A stretch of DNA of 64,000 bases from Homoserinimonas sp. OAct 916 (GCF_003260275.1 NZ_QJHB01000005.1:186001-250000); one strand, 5' to 3'; shown: positions 53,235 to 62,225, counted from the first letter of the stretch. Numbers and translations are program-made. Notes: generated from the letters alone by a model not told the origin.

Positions 53235-54370
53235 AGCACATTCCTTACTCGCGCGGGACGAGCAAATGCCACAGAAGGAACCGGATGTCTCCCCACCACC
53301 TCCTGCGCGATCGCCTCACCAACTGCCGGGCTCATCTTGAAACCGCCACCTGAGAACCCCGTCGCCACGTATACGCCAGGCATCTCGTCGATCCAACCGA
53401 TGAGCGGCACTCTGTCCAGCGTGAACTGGTCAGGGTAGGCATCGGCGCGCACCGGGGAGGGGAAGAGACCCGGAAGCAACTCGGCGACGATTCTCGTTGC
53501 CCTCTCGAGCTCGATGGGGCTGAGGTCACGCGACAGTTGGTCGGGATGCACTGCACCGTACGCCGTCATGCCGGCCACCTTGACGGCGGTGTTGTCGATC
53601 GAGGGCGCCCCATAGAGCACACGGTCGTGAGACTCCCGAATGAAGACCGGAAACCGTTCTGGGGAGTACCGTTCGGGCTCCTTGGCGACGAACCAGGTCA
53701 GTGGCAAGCGTTTCGCGATGAGGTGGGCGCTGAGCCGTTCAGGCAGCAGTGCGGCAGACCATGCGCCTCCCGTCACCACTACCCGGCGAAACCTCCAGCG
53801 GCGATCGTCGGACGCGATGTCGACGTGACCCGGTCCCGACGCGACCGAAATGAGGCGGGTGTTGCGGATCAGCACTGCCCCAGCCTGTTCGGCCAGCTGT
53901 ACCGCCGTGAGCACCGCCTGATCCGAGCGGATCACCCCGGCCAGCGGATCGAAAATGCCGTAGTCGTCGTCGAACAAAGCGTGCTGTGGGTAGTGGTTGA
54001 TCAATTCGTCGCGGTCGAGAATAGTGTGATCTGCCCCGGATGCAGCGATGCTGGCTTCCAGAGACCTCATATACTCCCCGCCGCGGGTGCCGATTGACAG
54101 TCCGCCGCACTGGGTGAAGACCCCTGCGGTGTCGGCGTTCAGTTCATGGAACAGCTGCTGCGCGTCAGCGAGCAAGTCGGTGAAACCTGCGCCTTCCTGG
54201 TACGCACGGCGAAACAGCCGGGTGTCGCCGCCCACGGCCGTCCTGTCCGAGGCCGGGAAGGTCGTATCGAAGCCGACCACGTCCTGAGACCGCAAGGCGC
54301 AACGCCACATCGCCATGCTGCCCATGGCGCCGACACCGATGATTGCGATGTCTCCATCGAACTCCACCAC
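53231..54370 (-). CDS. FAD-dependent oxidoreductase, monomeric sarcosine/N-methyl-amino-acid oxidase type
   Basis: This 379-aa DAO protein has IAIIGVGAMGSMAMWRCALR, the flavin segment FPASDRTAVGGDTRLFRRAY with the Arg common in sarcosine/N-methyltryptophan oxidases, and the C-terminal VYVATGFSGGGFKMSPAVGE. It would oxidise a secondary amine such as sarcosine or an N-methyl amino acid to an aldehyde plus amine. GTG 54370 is the start, with a second GTG next to it and only a weak ribosome binding site. The 4-bp overlap with the next gene suggests one pathway. Confidence 0.85.
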   Translation of the reverse strand: MVEFDGDIAIIGVGAMGSMAMWRCALRSQDVVGFDTTFPASDRTAVGGDTRLFRRAYQEGAGFTDLLADAQQLFHELNADTAGVFTQCGGLSIGTRGGEYMRSLEASIAASGADHTILDRDELINHYPQHALFDDDYGIFDPLAGVIRSDQAVLTAVQLAEQAGAVLIRNTRLISVASGPGHVDIASDDRRWRFRRVVVTGGAWSAALLPERLSAHLIAKRLPLTWFVAKEPERYSPERFPVFIRESHDRVLYGAPSIDNTAVKVAGMTAYGAVHPDQLSRDLSPIELERATRIVAELLPGLFPSPVRADAYPDQFTLDRVPLIGWIDEMPGVYVATGFSGGGFKMSPAVGEAIAQEVVGRHPVPSVAFARPARVRNVL

Positions 54371-54424
54371 CGGCTGCCAGTCCCTACCGTCGTCCGATTT
54401 GCTCTGTCGCCCGCGGCCGCGTTA

Positions 54425-55345
54425 TTACTTGCCTTTCGAGGCCGCGTTGATCGTAATTTCCTGCACCGCGCCGGCCGACTGCCCCCACTTGTCGAGGATT
54501 TTCATATAGCTGCCGTCATCGACCATCGATTGGAGGGCGGCCTGGGTGGCTTTTGACAGTTCCGTCTCCTTCTTGCTGACCACGATCCCGTAGGGAGACG
54601 CGTCAAAAGCCTGCCCGTCAACCTGAAGCTTGCCTCCAGTCTGGGTAACCGCGTAGCCGACGACCGGCCCGGCTGCGGTCATGGCGTCCGCGCGGCCGAG
54701 CACCAACGCGCTCGTCGCCTCCTCCTGTGACGCGAATTTAAGAATGTCGATCGGTTTCTTACCCGCCTTCGTGCACGCCTCTGATTTTGCCGGGAGCTCG
54801 TCGGTCTCTTGGCGTGTGGTTGCCTGTACGGCGACGATCAGGCCGCATGCGTCATCCGGGTCGACGGCTTTTCCCGCTGGTGATGCCCACAGGGTGCCGG
54901 CGAAGTAATAGTTCACGAAGTCGACCTGCTCCTCGCGTTTGATGTTGTCGGTGAACGACGACAACCCCAGATCCATGGTGCCTGCGTTGACGCTGGGGAT
55001 GATGTTTTCGAAGCTCGAAATCTTCCACTCAAGGTCAAGGCCGAGCTTCGCCGTGAGCGCCTCGCCGAGTTCGACCTCCCAGCCGATGGGGTTGCCCGCG
55101 TCATCCTTCGATTCGTTCGGCGGGTAGGTGGGGTCGATGCCAATGACCAGTTTCCCAGCATCTTTGATCCGCGCCGGGAGCAGGGCGGCGGCCGCCGCAT
55201 CGACGCCGTCAGCGGCAGGGGCCTGCGATGACGGTGGCGTGCTCGCTGCGGGCGTTTCGGGGCCGGAGTTGTTGACACACCCCGACAACAGCAACGCGGT
55301 GCCGGCCGCGAACACGACGGTCGAGAGGAAGAACTTCTTGCTCAT
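54425..55345 (-). CDS. Amino-acid ABC transporter substrate-binding lipoprotein
   Basis: This 306-aa exported lipoprotein has a signal peptide and lipobox LSGC (Cys22), then a type-II periplasmic fold: IDPTYPPNESKDDAGNPIGW, DLEWKISSFENIIPSVNAGT, MDLGLSSFTDNIKREEQVDF and KATQAALQSMVDDGSYMKIL, as in polar amino-acid binding proteins. No permease or ATPase gene is adjacent in this window, so it is an orphan unless its partners lie elsewhere. By context it may bring in the amine or amino acid used by the two DAO oxidases. Confidence 0.9.
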   Translation of the reverse strand: MSKKFFLSTVVFAAGTALLLSGCVNNSGPETPAASTPPSSQAPAADGVDAAAAALLPARIKDAGKLVIGIDPTYPPNESKDDAGNPIGWEVELGEALTAKLGLDLEWKISSFENIIPSVNAGTMDLGLSSFTDNIKREEQVDFVNYYFAGTLWASPAGKAVDPDDACGLIVAVQATTRQETDELPAKSEACTKAGKKPIDILKFASQEEATSALVLGRADAMTAAGPVVGYAVTQTGGKLQVDGQAFDASPYGIVVSKKETELSKATQAALQSMVDDGSYMKILDKWGQSAGAVQEITINAASKGK

Positions 55346-55569
55346 CAGGTGCCTTTCATCGCAAATGCACCGAGGGGCAACATTGCAGCATTATTGGGGT
55401 GAGAAACTTTGGTAGGGGAACAATATCAGTCGCAGAGCGCAACAGTTGAATCGTGATAAATGCTCGCTAAACACGCTCGCATTTTGTGATTGATCAGCCC
55501 ATTGGGTCACCTGAACCATCCATCAAGTCTGCGCAGTTCCAGATGCGAAGGAACCGACAAGACGCAATA

Positions 55570-56808
55570 TCAGGTCGCTAGCTGAATGATGGTATCAAGC
55601 AAGACGTTTGCGCCGTTCTCCACGTCCGCCCACGAGGTGCTCTCTTCCGGACAATGACTGCGCCCGCCGATGCTTGGGACAAAGATCATGCCCGTGGGAG
55701 CCACTAGGGCCATATTCTGCGAGTCATGCCCGGCGGCTGATGACAGCCGACTTGCGACGAGGCCGCGCGCTTTTGCGTTCCCCTCGATCATCCCTTGAAT
55801 TTTCGCATCCAGGGGAGCCGGCTGGATAGTCCGTTCGAAGTCAAAATCAACATCGAGATGGTGCTCTTCGGCGATCGAGCGAGCAGTATCGATGATCTTC
55901 GTCTCGAGCGTGACCATTCGATCAGCATCCGGGTCTCGAAAGTCAATCGTCACCCGAGCTACGCCCGGCACTACGTTGGCGCTCGCAGGTTCCACTGAGA
56001 TCAGCCCGCAGGTGACCACTGCTCGACTACTGGTACTTGTCGCGAGGCTCGGACAAGAGGCCAGGAACGCCCCCGCAGCGACGAGAGCGTCCCTGCGTAC
56101 CGCCATTGGTGTGGTTCCTGCGTGGTCGCTGCGGCCGCGAAAGGTGACAACTCCTCCCCCCATTCCCACAATTCCTGTGACAATGCCGATTTGATGTCCG
56201 AGTTGCTCCAGAAATGGGCCCTGCTCAATGTGGAGCTCAACCGTGGCATGTAACGAGCCCGACGCAATTCTCGTTCGCGTTGCGGCATCGATGTCACCAC
56301 CTGCAGCCTCAAAAGTGTCGACAAAATGGTCACCGTCCCTGCCGATCATGGCGTCGAGTTCATCGCGTGAGTACCCTCGAACAAGTGCACTAGAACCCAG
56401 CAGACTGGAGAAATTACCCTCTTCGTCAGAATACACAGCGACGCACACCGGACGATTCAGGGCGATGCCCTCTTCGTGGATTCGGCGCAGGCATTCGAGG
56501 GCTGCCACGGCGCCCAGCGCACCATCGAACTGACCACCACTCGGAACCGTGTCGATGTGCGAGCCAGACCAGACTGCCGGGCGCGATGCAACTTCGGCGG
56601 AGACGTTCGGCGAACAAACGATCATGTTTCCGATGCCATCGATCTTCACTGCCAAACCCGCCTCGGCGCAACGGCTCATGTACCATTGCCGAGCTTCAGT
56701 ATCTGCCGTTGAGAACGAACTGCGGTCCAACCCGCCGCCTTTTGATCTGCCTATCTGTCCGAGTTCTTGGAGATCCGCGACAAGTCGGTCGGCATCAATG
56801 GAAAGCAT
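55570..56808 (-). CDS. M20-family amidohydrolase (allantoate / N-carbamoyl-amino-acid hydrolase type)
   Basis: This 412-aa metalloenzyme has zinc/dimer motifs SGSHIDTVPSGGQFDGALG, VAVYSDEEGNFSSL, ATVELHIEQGPFLEQ, GRSDHAGTTPMAVR and VPSIGGRSHCPEES. They match the hydantoinase/carbamoylase branch, which splits N-carbamoyl amino acids, beta-ureidopropionate or allantoate. ATG 56808 follows AAGGGGA; a start 5 codons earlier is less likely. It transcribes toward the binding-protein gene, 224 bp upstream of that start, and probably belongs to the same nitrogen-scavenging group. Confidence 0.9.
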   Translation of the reverse strand: MLSIDADRLVADLQELGQIGRSKGGGLDRSSFSTADTEARQWYMSRCAEAGLAVKIDGIGNMIVCSPNVSAEVASRPAVWSGSHIDTVPSGGQFDGALGAVAALECLRRIHEEGIALNRPVCVAVYSDEEGNFSSLLGSSALVRGYSRDELDAMIGRDGDHFVDTFEAAGGDIDAATRTRIASGSLHATVELHIEQGPFLEQLGHQIGIVTGIVGMGGGVVTFRGRSDHAGTTPMAVRRDALVAAGAFLASCPSLATSTSSRAVVTCGLISVEPASANVVPGVARVTIDFRDPDADRMVTLETKIIDTARSIAEEHHLDVDFDFERTIQPAPLDAKIQGMIEGNAKARGLVASRLSSAAGHDSQNMALVAPTGMIFVPSIGGRSHCPEESTSWADVENGANVLLDTIIQLAT

Positions 56809-57053
56809 GATTCCCCTTTCCACTAAGAACCGGTCGGAAGATTTTACTTACGCTAGCACCGCGACCCGAGCCGCTGCGGGAATTTCGCCGGTTATCTCAT
56901 GGTGAGGAGGTGTGTCACCTCGCAGCTGGCGCTGCGGTCAAGTAAGCGGATGACGGCACGATGGGACCCTGGCCATTACGCACTCGGGTTCGGAACTCCG
57001 CGCAGGATCGGCACTGCCGTTCGTAGTCGATCGAATGATACTAGTGCGGAAAA

Positions 57054-58031
57054 CTAGATCTCGAATTCGTCCGTTGGAGTGTGATCCGTGTTGGGCGCGG
57101 CGGCTTCCGCTGGCGCGGCAGCCGGTGGCGGGCTCTCGATGCGCCGGCTGGGCTGCGGTTTCTGGTCCGAAAGTTCACCGCCCTGTCGGCCGCCGTAAGG
57201 CCGCCCGTGGTCGGCATACTCCTCGCGGAAGAAACCCATCCGCCATTGCCCCATTTCCATCCGCGCGCCCGTTCGCAAGATCCGCCCACTCTCTTCCTGG
57301 CCCGCAAGCGGCTGTGTACCTCCTCCCACCTCGCCTCGCGCGTAGAGCACATATTCGTCATTGCCATCATGACGAATCTCGGCGTGCAAAGGCTCCAGAC
57401 CCGGGAGTTGCAGATCGGCTGACGGCGACGATCCGATTGTGGTCACGTGTGGCAGCAGGTCAAACTCGCGCGGCTTCTGACCGTTCCAGTTCTCGGAACC
57501 GACGACGAAGATCAGCCGGGGGCGACCTGCCCCAGACGCATAGTGCGTCGTGGTGATCCTCCGGCGAATGCGGCGATCAAAGGTGGGCAGCAGCGGCAAC
57601 AGCGTTGACGGTGGGAGCAGCGGCCCCGAGCGCTTGGTCGCCGCGGAGCGGCGAGGGCGCAGAAACGGAGCCAACGCGGTCCGGCTGCCGAGCCCGATAT
57701 GCGAGGAGCCGGTGAGAAGCCGTTGGGTGGCGGGTGCCTGCACAGCGCCAAGCCGCGCGATCAAGCCGTCCGGACCAGACAGAGACACGGTGAGACCCCG
57801 CTCGGCCAGTGCCGCGGCGACACCGCGGAGATCTTTGAGTTTGACCGTTGCGGCCTGCGCAAAGAGTTCGGGCTTGGTCGAATAGATCTCGATGTCCATG
57901 CCACTGGCCGTGATGGTGCCGGTCATCTGTTCCGCCACCGAAGCAGCAGCGTCGGACGGGTCGGAAGGCGTGCCGTTCGGCTCCGTGAGTGAGAAAGCCA
58001 GGTCGATGTCTAGTCGAGTGGACGTGCTCAT
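57054..58031 (-). CDS. FHA-domain protein with unknown N-terminal domain
   Basis: This 325-aa protein has an N-terminal roughly 110-residue domain (TRLDIDLAFSLTEPNGTPSD, VKLKDLRGVAAALAERGLTV) that I do not recognise, then a basic linker, an FHA domain at about 205-285 (LLPHVTTIGSSPSADLQLPG, LHAEIRHDG) and a Pro/Ala-rich disordered tail. FHA domains bind phosphothreonine, so a Ser/Thr kinase partner is expected; one lies at 34704, but it is not adjacent. ATG 58031 starts 2 bp after the stop of a small gene upstream, so the two are a tight pair. Confidence 0.75.
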   Translation of the reverse strand: MSTSTRLDIDLAFSLTEPNGTPSDPSDAAASVAEQMTGTITASGMDIEIYSTKPELFAQAATVKLKDLRGVAAALAERGLTVSLSGPDGLIARLGAVQAPATQRLLTGSSHIGLGSRTALAPFLRPRRSAATKRSGPLLPPSTLLPLLPTFDRRIRRRITTTHYASGAGRPRLIFVVGSENWNGQKPREFDLLPHVTTIGSSPSADLQLPGLEPLHAEIRHDGNDEYVLYARGEVGGGTQPLAGQEESGRILRTGARMEMGQWRMGFFREEYADHGRPYGGRQGGELSDQKPQPSRRIESPPPAAAPAEAAAPNTDHTPTDEFEI

Positions 58032-58033
58032 GG

Positions 58034-58297
58034 CTACGGGGCAAGCGGTTCGGTGCCGGAGCCCTCGCTCGTGGTGACCTTCAGGGTTCCGTTCAGCTTC
58101 CACGTGGCGCGCGGGGCGTCGGGTCCAACATCACGCGGCACCTCAACGGTCATGTCGACGAAGCTGTAGTTGATGACAGCACTCCTACCGGTGAGGTAAG
58201 ACCACATTTCCTTGCCGAGGTCTGTCCAGTCCTTGATGTTGTGCACGTCGGGACCATCTGCGTTCGTAGCGGCTGTAGGGTTCTCGAGGTCAGTCAC
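58034..58297 (-). CDS. Small conserved-looking partner of the FHA protein
   Basis: This 87-aa soluble protein starts at GTG 58297 behind AAGGAAGC; the frame is open far upstream but without a plausible start. It has an N-terminal helix (VHNIKDWTDLGKEMWSYLTG) and a beta-rich end (SFVDMTVEVPRDVGPDAPRA, TWKLNGTLKVTTSE). I do not recognise the family. It stops 2 bp before the FHA gene start, so it is probably co-translated and may be a partner or effector-associated small domain. That idea is inference. Confidence 0.65.
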   Translation of the reverse strand: MTDLENPTAATNADGPDVHNIKDWTDLGKEMWSYLTGRSAVINYSFVDMTVEVPRDVGPDAPRATWKLNGTLKVTTSEGSGTEPLAP

Positions 58298-58634
58298 GGT
58301 TGCTTCCTTTTCGCTCGCATTCAGGAATCGGCCAGCCGATGACGTTTGCGCCCGCCGAGGGTAAAGCAACACTAGCTGAGGTGAGCGCCCCGGGGAAGCT
58401 TTTTTTGAGACATCTGTGACTTCCGCACTCGGCGATCGCTCAGACAATGAGCGACTGGCCGCGACCGGCATCCCCAGCGACAACACCCCCGGCGCGCTGG
58501 TCGGGTAGTCGTCATCGCGCACGATGCACCCGGAGTCGAACGGTACCCCCAGTAATGCGCACGCCACAACGTAGCGCCCGCATTGCGGTAGTTCGAATTC
58601 GACAGAACACCTCTGGTAACGACACACTGTCCAC
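58298..58634. other. 337-bp divergent intergenic region, no gene seen
   Basis: This separates the small FHA partner (minus) from azlC (plus) and must hold at least two promoters. The minus-strand frame is open across it but reads like non-coding sequence, with Ser/Arg/Pro-rich text. No repeat or clear operator was noticed. Confidence 0.5.
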
Positions 58635-59366
58635 GTGAGATTTCGCGAATCACCCGCCGTCAAAGTCGCCTTGTCGATCGCGGTGGCAACGGGCCTGTAC
58701 GCCATCTCGTTCGGGGCGTTGGGGGTGGCCAGCGGTCTGACCTTCTGGCAGACCGTGGCGCTGAGCGCCCTGATGTTCACCGGCGGCTCGCAGTTCGCCT
58801 TCATCGGCGTGATCGCCGGCGGCGGTGGCGGCGCGGCGGCCTTCGGCTCTGCGGCGCTGCTCGGACTGCGCAACACCGTCTACGGAATGCAGATGAATGC
58901 TCTGCTGGGCCCGTCGGGCTGGCGGAAGATCGCCGCCGCACACGTGACGATCGACGAATCCATGGCCACCGCATCCGGGCAGAACGATCCGATCGAGCAG
59001 AAGCGCGGCTTCTGGGTGGCCGGGCTGGGCATTTTCGTGCTGTGGAACCTGTTCACGGTGCTCGGCGCGCTGCTCGGCCAGGCGCTCGGCGATCCGAAGG
59101 CCTGGGGGCTCGACGGTGCCGCCGTCGCCGCGTTCCTCGCCCTGCTCTGGCCCCGGCTGCGGGCGCGTGAGCCGGTCGCGATCGCGGTGGTGTGTGCGCT
59201 GGCCACAGTGCTGGCGGTTCCCTTCGTGCCGCCGGGGGTGCCGATCCTGGTCGCGGCCGTCGTCGCCGGAGTCTGGGGCTGGTTCAGCCATGCGCCCGAG
59301 GATGAGGGTCTGGAACCGGATATCGAGCCGTACCCCCATGGATCTGACAGCAAGGAGGGGCGCTGA
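58635..59366 (+). CDS. azlC: AzlC-type branched-chain amino-acid exporter subunit
   Basis: This 243-aa membrane protein has about seven to eight helices, with the AzlC signature ALSIAVATGLYAISFGALGV, FWQTVALSALMFTGGSQFAF and the Asp-rich AAHVTIDESMATA. With AzlD it exports branched-chain amino acids (BrnFE/AzlCD family). GTG 58635 is the start. It ends with a charged acidic tail (APEDEGLEPDIEPYPHG). The stop and the ATG of azlD overlap by one base (TGATG). Confidence 0.9.
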   Translation: MRFRESPAVKVALSIAVATGLYAISFGALGVASGLTFWQTVALSALMFTGGSQFAFIGVIAGGGGGAAAFGSAALLGLRNTVYGMQMNALLGPSGWRKIAAAHVTIDESMATASGQNDPIEQKRGFWVAGLGIFVLWNLFTVLGALLGQALGDPKAWGLDGAAVAAFLALLWPRLRAREPVAIAVVCALATVLAVPFVPPGVPILVAAVVAGVWGWFSHAPEDEGLEPDIEPYPHGSDSKEGR

Positions 59367-59677
59367 TGTCATTGTGGTTCTGGGTGATCGCCGCCTGCGT
59401 GGTCGCGTTCGCCACCAAGCTGGTCGGTTATCTGATTCCGGCGAGAGCGCTCAAGAGCAAACGGATGTCCCGGGTCGCCGGAGCGCTGACGATTGGCCTG
59501 CTGGCGTCCCTCACCGTCGTGAATGCGGTGGCGAGCGGCACCCAGTTGACGTTCGATGCCCGCGTGGGCGCCCTGGTGGCCGCTGCGATCGCATCGCTGC
59601 TGCGCGCGCCTTTTCTCGTGGTCGTGATCGTCGGCGCCCTCGCCGCGGCCCTGCTGCGGCTGGCGGGCATGCCGTAG
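59366..59677 (+). CDS. azlD: AzlD small membrane subunit
   Basis: This 103-aa protein has four helices and matches AzlD: VIAACVVAFATKLVGYLIPA, RVAGALTIGLLASLTVVNAV and PFLVVVIVGALAAALLRLAG. It pairs with AzlC in branched-chain amino-acid export. The TGATG junction couples translation of the two. A broken DUF1801 gene follows at 59804. Confidence 0.9.
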   Translation: MSLWFWVIAACVVAFATKLVGYLIPARALKSKRMSRVAGALTIGLLASLTVVNAVASGTQLTFDARVGALVAAAIASLLRAPFLVVVIVGALAAALLRLAGMP

Positions 59678-59803
59678 AGCTGCCGGACGTGCTCATCCGC
59701 CGGCCGCGCGCGGCTCTCCACGCTGGGCCGACGCTGTGTCGGCGCGAACCCGACCGGGTCGCCATCCGACCGTGGTCGAGCAGCCAGGGCGAGCACTGTC
59801 CGC

Positions 59804-60067
59804 AGCTATCACTATGTCTCACCGGCCAATCCGCGCACACACGGCCACTGGCCGAAGACCGGTTTCTCCCCACGCAAGGCCAGCCTGTCGATCTACGGGC
59901 TGAAGGATCTCCCGGAGGGCGCGAACCTGCTCCCCCAGCTCGGCACCTACACCGAGGGTGCGGGCTGCGTGTACGTCAAGAAGCTCGATGACATTGATGA
60001 GGACGTGCTGCGCCGCCTCATCAAGATCGCGTGGTCGCGCGGCGATGATCCGGACCCCGGAACGTAG
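59804..60067 (+). pseudogene. DUF1801 gene remnant, N-terminal half missing
   Basis: An open frame of 87 codons ends at TAG 60065. It encodes SYHYVSPANPRTHGHWPKTG, FSPRKASLSIYGLKDLPEGA and then LPQLGTYTEGAGCVYVKKLD and DIDEDVLRRLIKIAW, the C-terminal half of a DUF1801 (YdhG-like) protein. No start codon or N-terminal half (with its MWGPSIVGFG-type motif) precedes it; the sequence from 59678 to 59803 is not homologous in any frame. The gene appears truncated by deletion or rearrangement beside azlD. A full-length DUF1801 protein exists at 62226. Confidence 0.7.
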
Positions 60068-60183
60068 CCCTACCACTGAAAAGCCCGCCAAAACTACGGC
60101 GATGCCGGCCGGCGCAACGCGACGGCGCTGAGACCGGAACCGTGAGGCAGGTCGGACGCGGAAGGTCACCCGCCGCAGGGCGA

Positions 60184-60189
60184 TACACT
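60184..60189 (+). promoter_or_regulatory. -10 box for a probably leaderless transcript
   Basis: TACACT ends 6 nt before the ATG at 60196, with no ribosome binding site between. This is the same arrangement as at ppk2 and the second PAP2 gene. Confidence 0.5.
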
Positions 60190-60195
60190 CGGATA

Positions 60196-61452
60196 ATGTT
60201 CCGGTTACCGCTGCGCACGGGTTACCGGATGGCGCGCCGGTTCAGCTTTCGGCTGTTCGGGGTGGTGATGGCCCTGCAGGTGGCAGTGGCGGCGGCTCTG
60301 GCCATCGCAGACGCCATCAAGAAGAAGGACCGTGTCAAGCGGTTTGGTTTTCCACATCCGGGATCCTTCGAGGCCACTGTCGATGACACCGTCACGACGC
60401 TGTACACCCGTGGCGAGAATCTGTACCGCGACATGCTCAAGGCCATCCGTGGCGCCCGCCATCAGATCCTTTTCGAAACTTACCTGTGGAAGTCGGATGA
60501 GGTCGGGCACGAGTTCCGGGACGCTCTCAACGACGCTGCGGCCAGGGGCGTGGATGTCTACGTCATTGTCGACTGGTTCGGAAACCTGGTGGTGCCGCGG
60601 TCGTTCTACCGCTTCCATCCCGATGTGCACGTGTTCCATTTCCCGCCGGTGCGCCTGTCGCTGTTGCTGTCGCCGCTGCGCGCGGCCGGGCTGACCCACC
60701 GCAAACTGATGGTGGTCGACAACGAGTTCGCGTTCATCGGTGGGTACAACATTGGTTCGCTGTACGCGACGGAGTGGCGTGACACGCACGTGCGGCTCTC
60801 TGGGCCAGCCGTCTACGAGCTGAGACATTCGTTCGTGCAGGTTTGGAATCAGCTCGCGGGCCGACGCGCCCCTCAGCTGTCACCGCACAATCCCACGCCG
60901 TGGGGCCCATCGCTTCGGGCCATCAACAACATCCCAGCGAATCTGGTGTACCCGATCCGGGCCGTGTACCTTGACACGATCAGTCGCGCGCAGGTTCACA
61001 TTCACCTCACCACGGCCTATTTCATCCCCGATGAACAGATTCTCGCCGCCCTGATCGAAGCGGCGCGGCGAGGTGTGGATGTGCAGATAATGATTCCCGA
61101 AGAGTCGAACCACATCGTCGCGGACTGGCTGTCCCGCGGCTTCTACAGTGCACTTCTGAACGAGAACATCACTCTTTTGCTCTATCGGAACGCCATGATC
61201 CACGCGAAGACCATGACTATCGACGGTCACTGGTCGGTGGTGGGCACCACGAACATCGACCGGTTGAGTCTGCGGTTCAATTACGAGACCGTGTTGGAGG
61301 TGCAGGATCCCGCATTCGCCGCGAACATGGACCTCATCTTTCAAGCCGACCGCAATAACTGCCGGCGAGTGAACCGCGAGGAGTGGGAGGCCCGGCGCCC
61401 CGTGGCCAGGGCGGTGGAGAGCGCCCTCGAACCCTTGCGCAAGATGCTCTGA
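60196..61452 (+). CDS. Phospholipase-D-domain protein, cardiolipin-synthase-like
   Basis: This 418-aa protein has an N-terminal hydrophobic helix (FGVVMALQVAVAAALAIADA) and two HKD motifs: THRKLMVVDNEFAFIGGYN and IHAKTMTIDGHWSVVGTTN, both complete. Such proteins make cardiolipin from two phosphatidylglycerols or act on phospholipids. The downstream segment NFNYETVLEV-like (RFNYETVLEVQDPAFAANMD) also fits cardiolipin synthase. ATG 60196 is the start; the frame opens 18 codons earlier but the -10 box lies in between. Confidence 0.87.
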   Translation: MFRLPLRTGYRMARRFSFRLFGVVMALQVAVAAALAIADAIKKKDRVKRFGFPHPGSFEATVDDTVTTLYTRGENLYRDMLKAIRGARHQILFETYLWKSDEVGHEFRDALNDAAARGVDVYVIVDWFGNLVVPRSFYRFHPDVHVFHFPPVRLSLLLSPLRAAGLTHRKLMVVDNEFAFIGGYNIGSLYATEWRDTHVRLSGPAVYELRHSFVQVWNQLAGRRAPQLSPHNPTPWGPSLRAINNIPANLVYPIRAVYLDTISRAQVHIHLTTAYFIPDEQILAALIEAARRGVDVQIMIPEESNHIVADWLSRGFYSALLNENITLLLYRNAMIHAKTMTIDGHWSVVGTTNIDRLSLRFNYETVLEVQDPAFAANMDLIFQADRNNCRRVNREEWEARRPVARAVESALEPLRKML

Positions 61453-61641
61453 TCCTCTTTGGCTTGCTCCGTTCGTCGGCCCGTGCATTGTGTCGTGAAT
61501 CACGGAGTGGACCCGGGCGAGCCTCCCGGGCTTACGGGCATAGATCTCTGGAAACGGGACATGCACGCCGGCCTCGCGGGTGCCCGATCTCTACAGCTCT
61601 CACGGATCTGGGCGGCACGATCGAACTATCGCGGCGCTGAA

Positions 61642-61664
61642 GCCGGCGCCGGCGCCGGCGCCGG
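61642..61664 (+). repeat. GC-rich hexanucleotide microsatellite
   Basis: About four copies of GCCGGC lie in tandem (23 bp), between the phospholipase-D gene and the Rho_N-like gene. It could form hairpins or vary in length by slippage. Confidence 0.75.
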
Positions 61665-61699
61665 ACAAGCACTTCACCTAGGAGTTTTCTTTGCCTCTA

Positions 61700-61966
61700 C
61701 TAGTGGTGCCGTAACTGATCGATGAGTTCTGACTTCCTCTTCCCCGAGTATCCGCTCAGACCCAACTCCTTCGCCCGGCGGCGAAGATCCTCAACGGTCC
61801 AGTCCTCGTACGAACCAGATTCGCCACCCTTGCGCCCCACCTCGGACGCTCCACGATTTGCAATCGCATTGGAGACCCGCGCAGCTTTCTCCTTGGACGC
61901 ACCGTCGTCGCGCAATTTCTCGTAGAGTTCCGGATCCTTCAGCGGTGAATTCTTCTGCCCAGGCAT
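61700..61966 (-). CDS. Small Rho_N/SAP-like protein
   Basis: This 88-aa protein has a Lys/Glu-rich first part (SPLKDPELYEKLRDDGASKEK, then ARVSNAIANRGASEVGRKGG) and ends in WTVEDLRRRAKELGLSGYSG plus KRKSELIDQL, the Rho termination-factor N-terminal (SAP-like) helix pattern that binds nucleic acid. The first part resembles the DUF7218-type proteins of Actinomycetota. ATG 61966 follows AAAGGAGC. Function unknown; a nucleoid or RNA-binding role is plausible. Confidence 0.8.
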   Translation of the reverse strand: MPGQKNSPLKDPELYEKLRDDGASKEKAARVSNAIANRGASEVGRKGGESGSYEDWTVEDLRRRAKELGLSGYSGKRKSELIDQLRHH

Positions 61967-62225
61967 CGTTGCTCCTTTATCGTGTCTCAACCATTAGGCC
62001 TCTTCTGATCGGCGACGGCAAGGCTTTGAATCCGCAGGTCGTTGTTCAGCAGGAATTGGTTACAGCCTGGAGCAGAGCCCTTGCGGTGCACCCTATCGGT
62101 GCCAGCGCGGGAACAGGACTTCGTGTGCACGGATGCAAACCACGCCAGGCAGAACCGATGAACCAGGTCCTCATGATTCCAACTACAGTGAGTAACGTAC
62201 GGCGCACCAGCGGAAGGAACAGACC

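Noticed and set aside
59116-59991. 291-codon plus-strand frame
   Set aside because: Shadow of azlC, azlD and the DUF1801 remnant in another frame.
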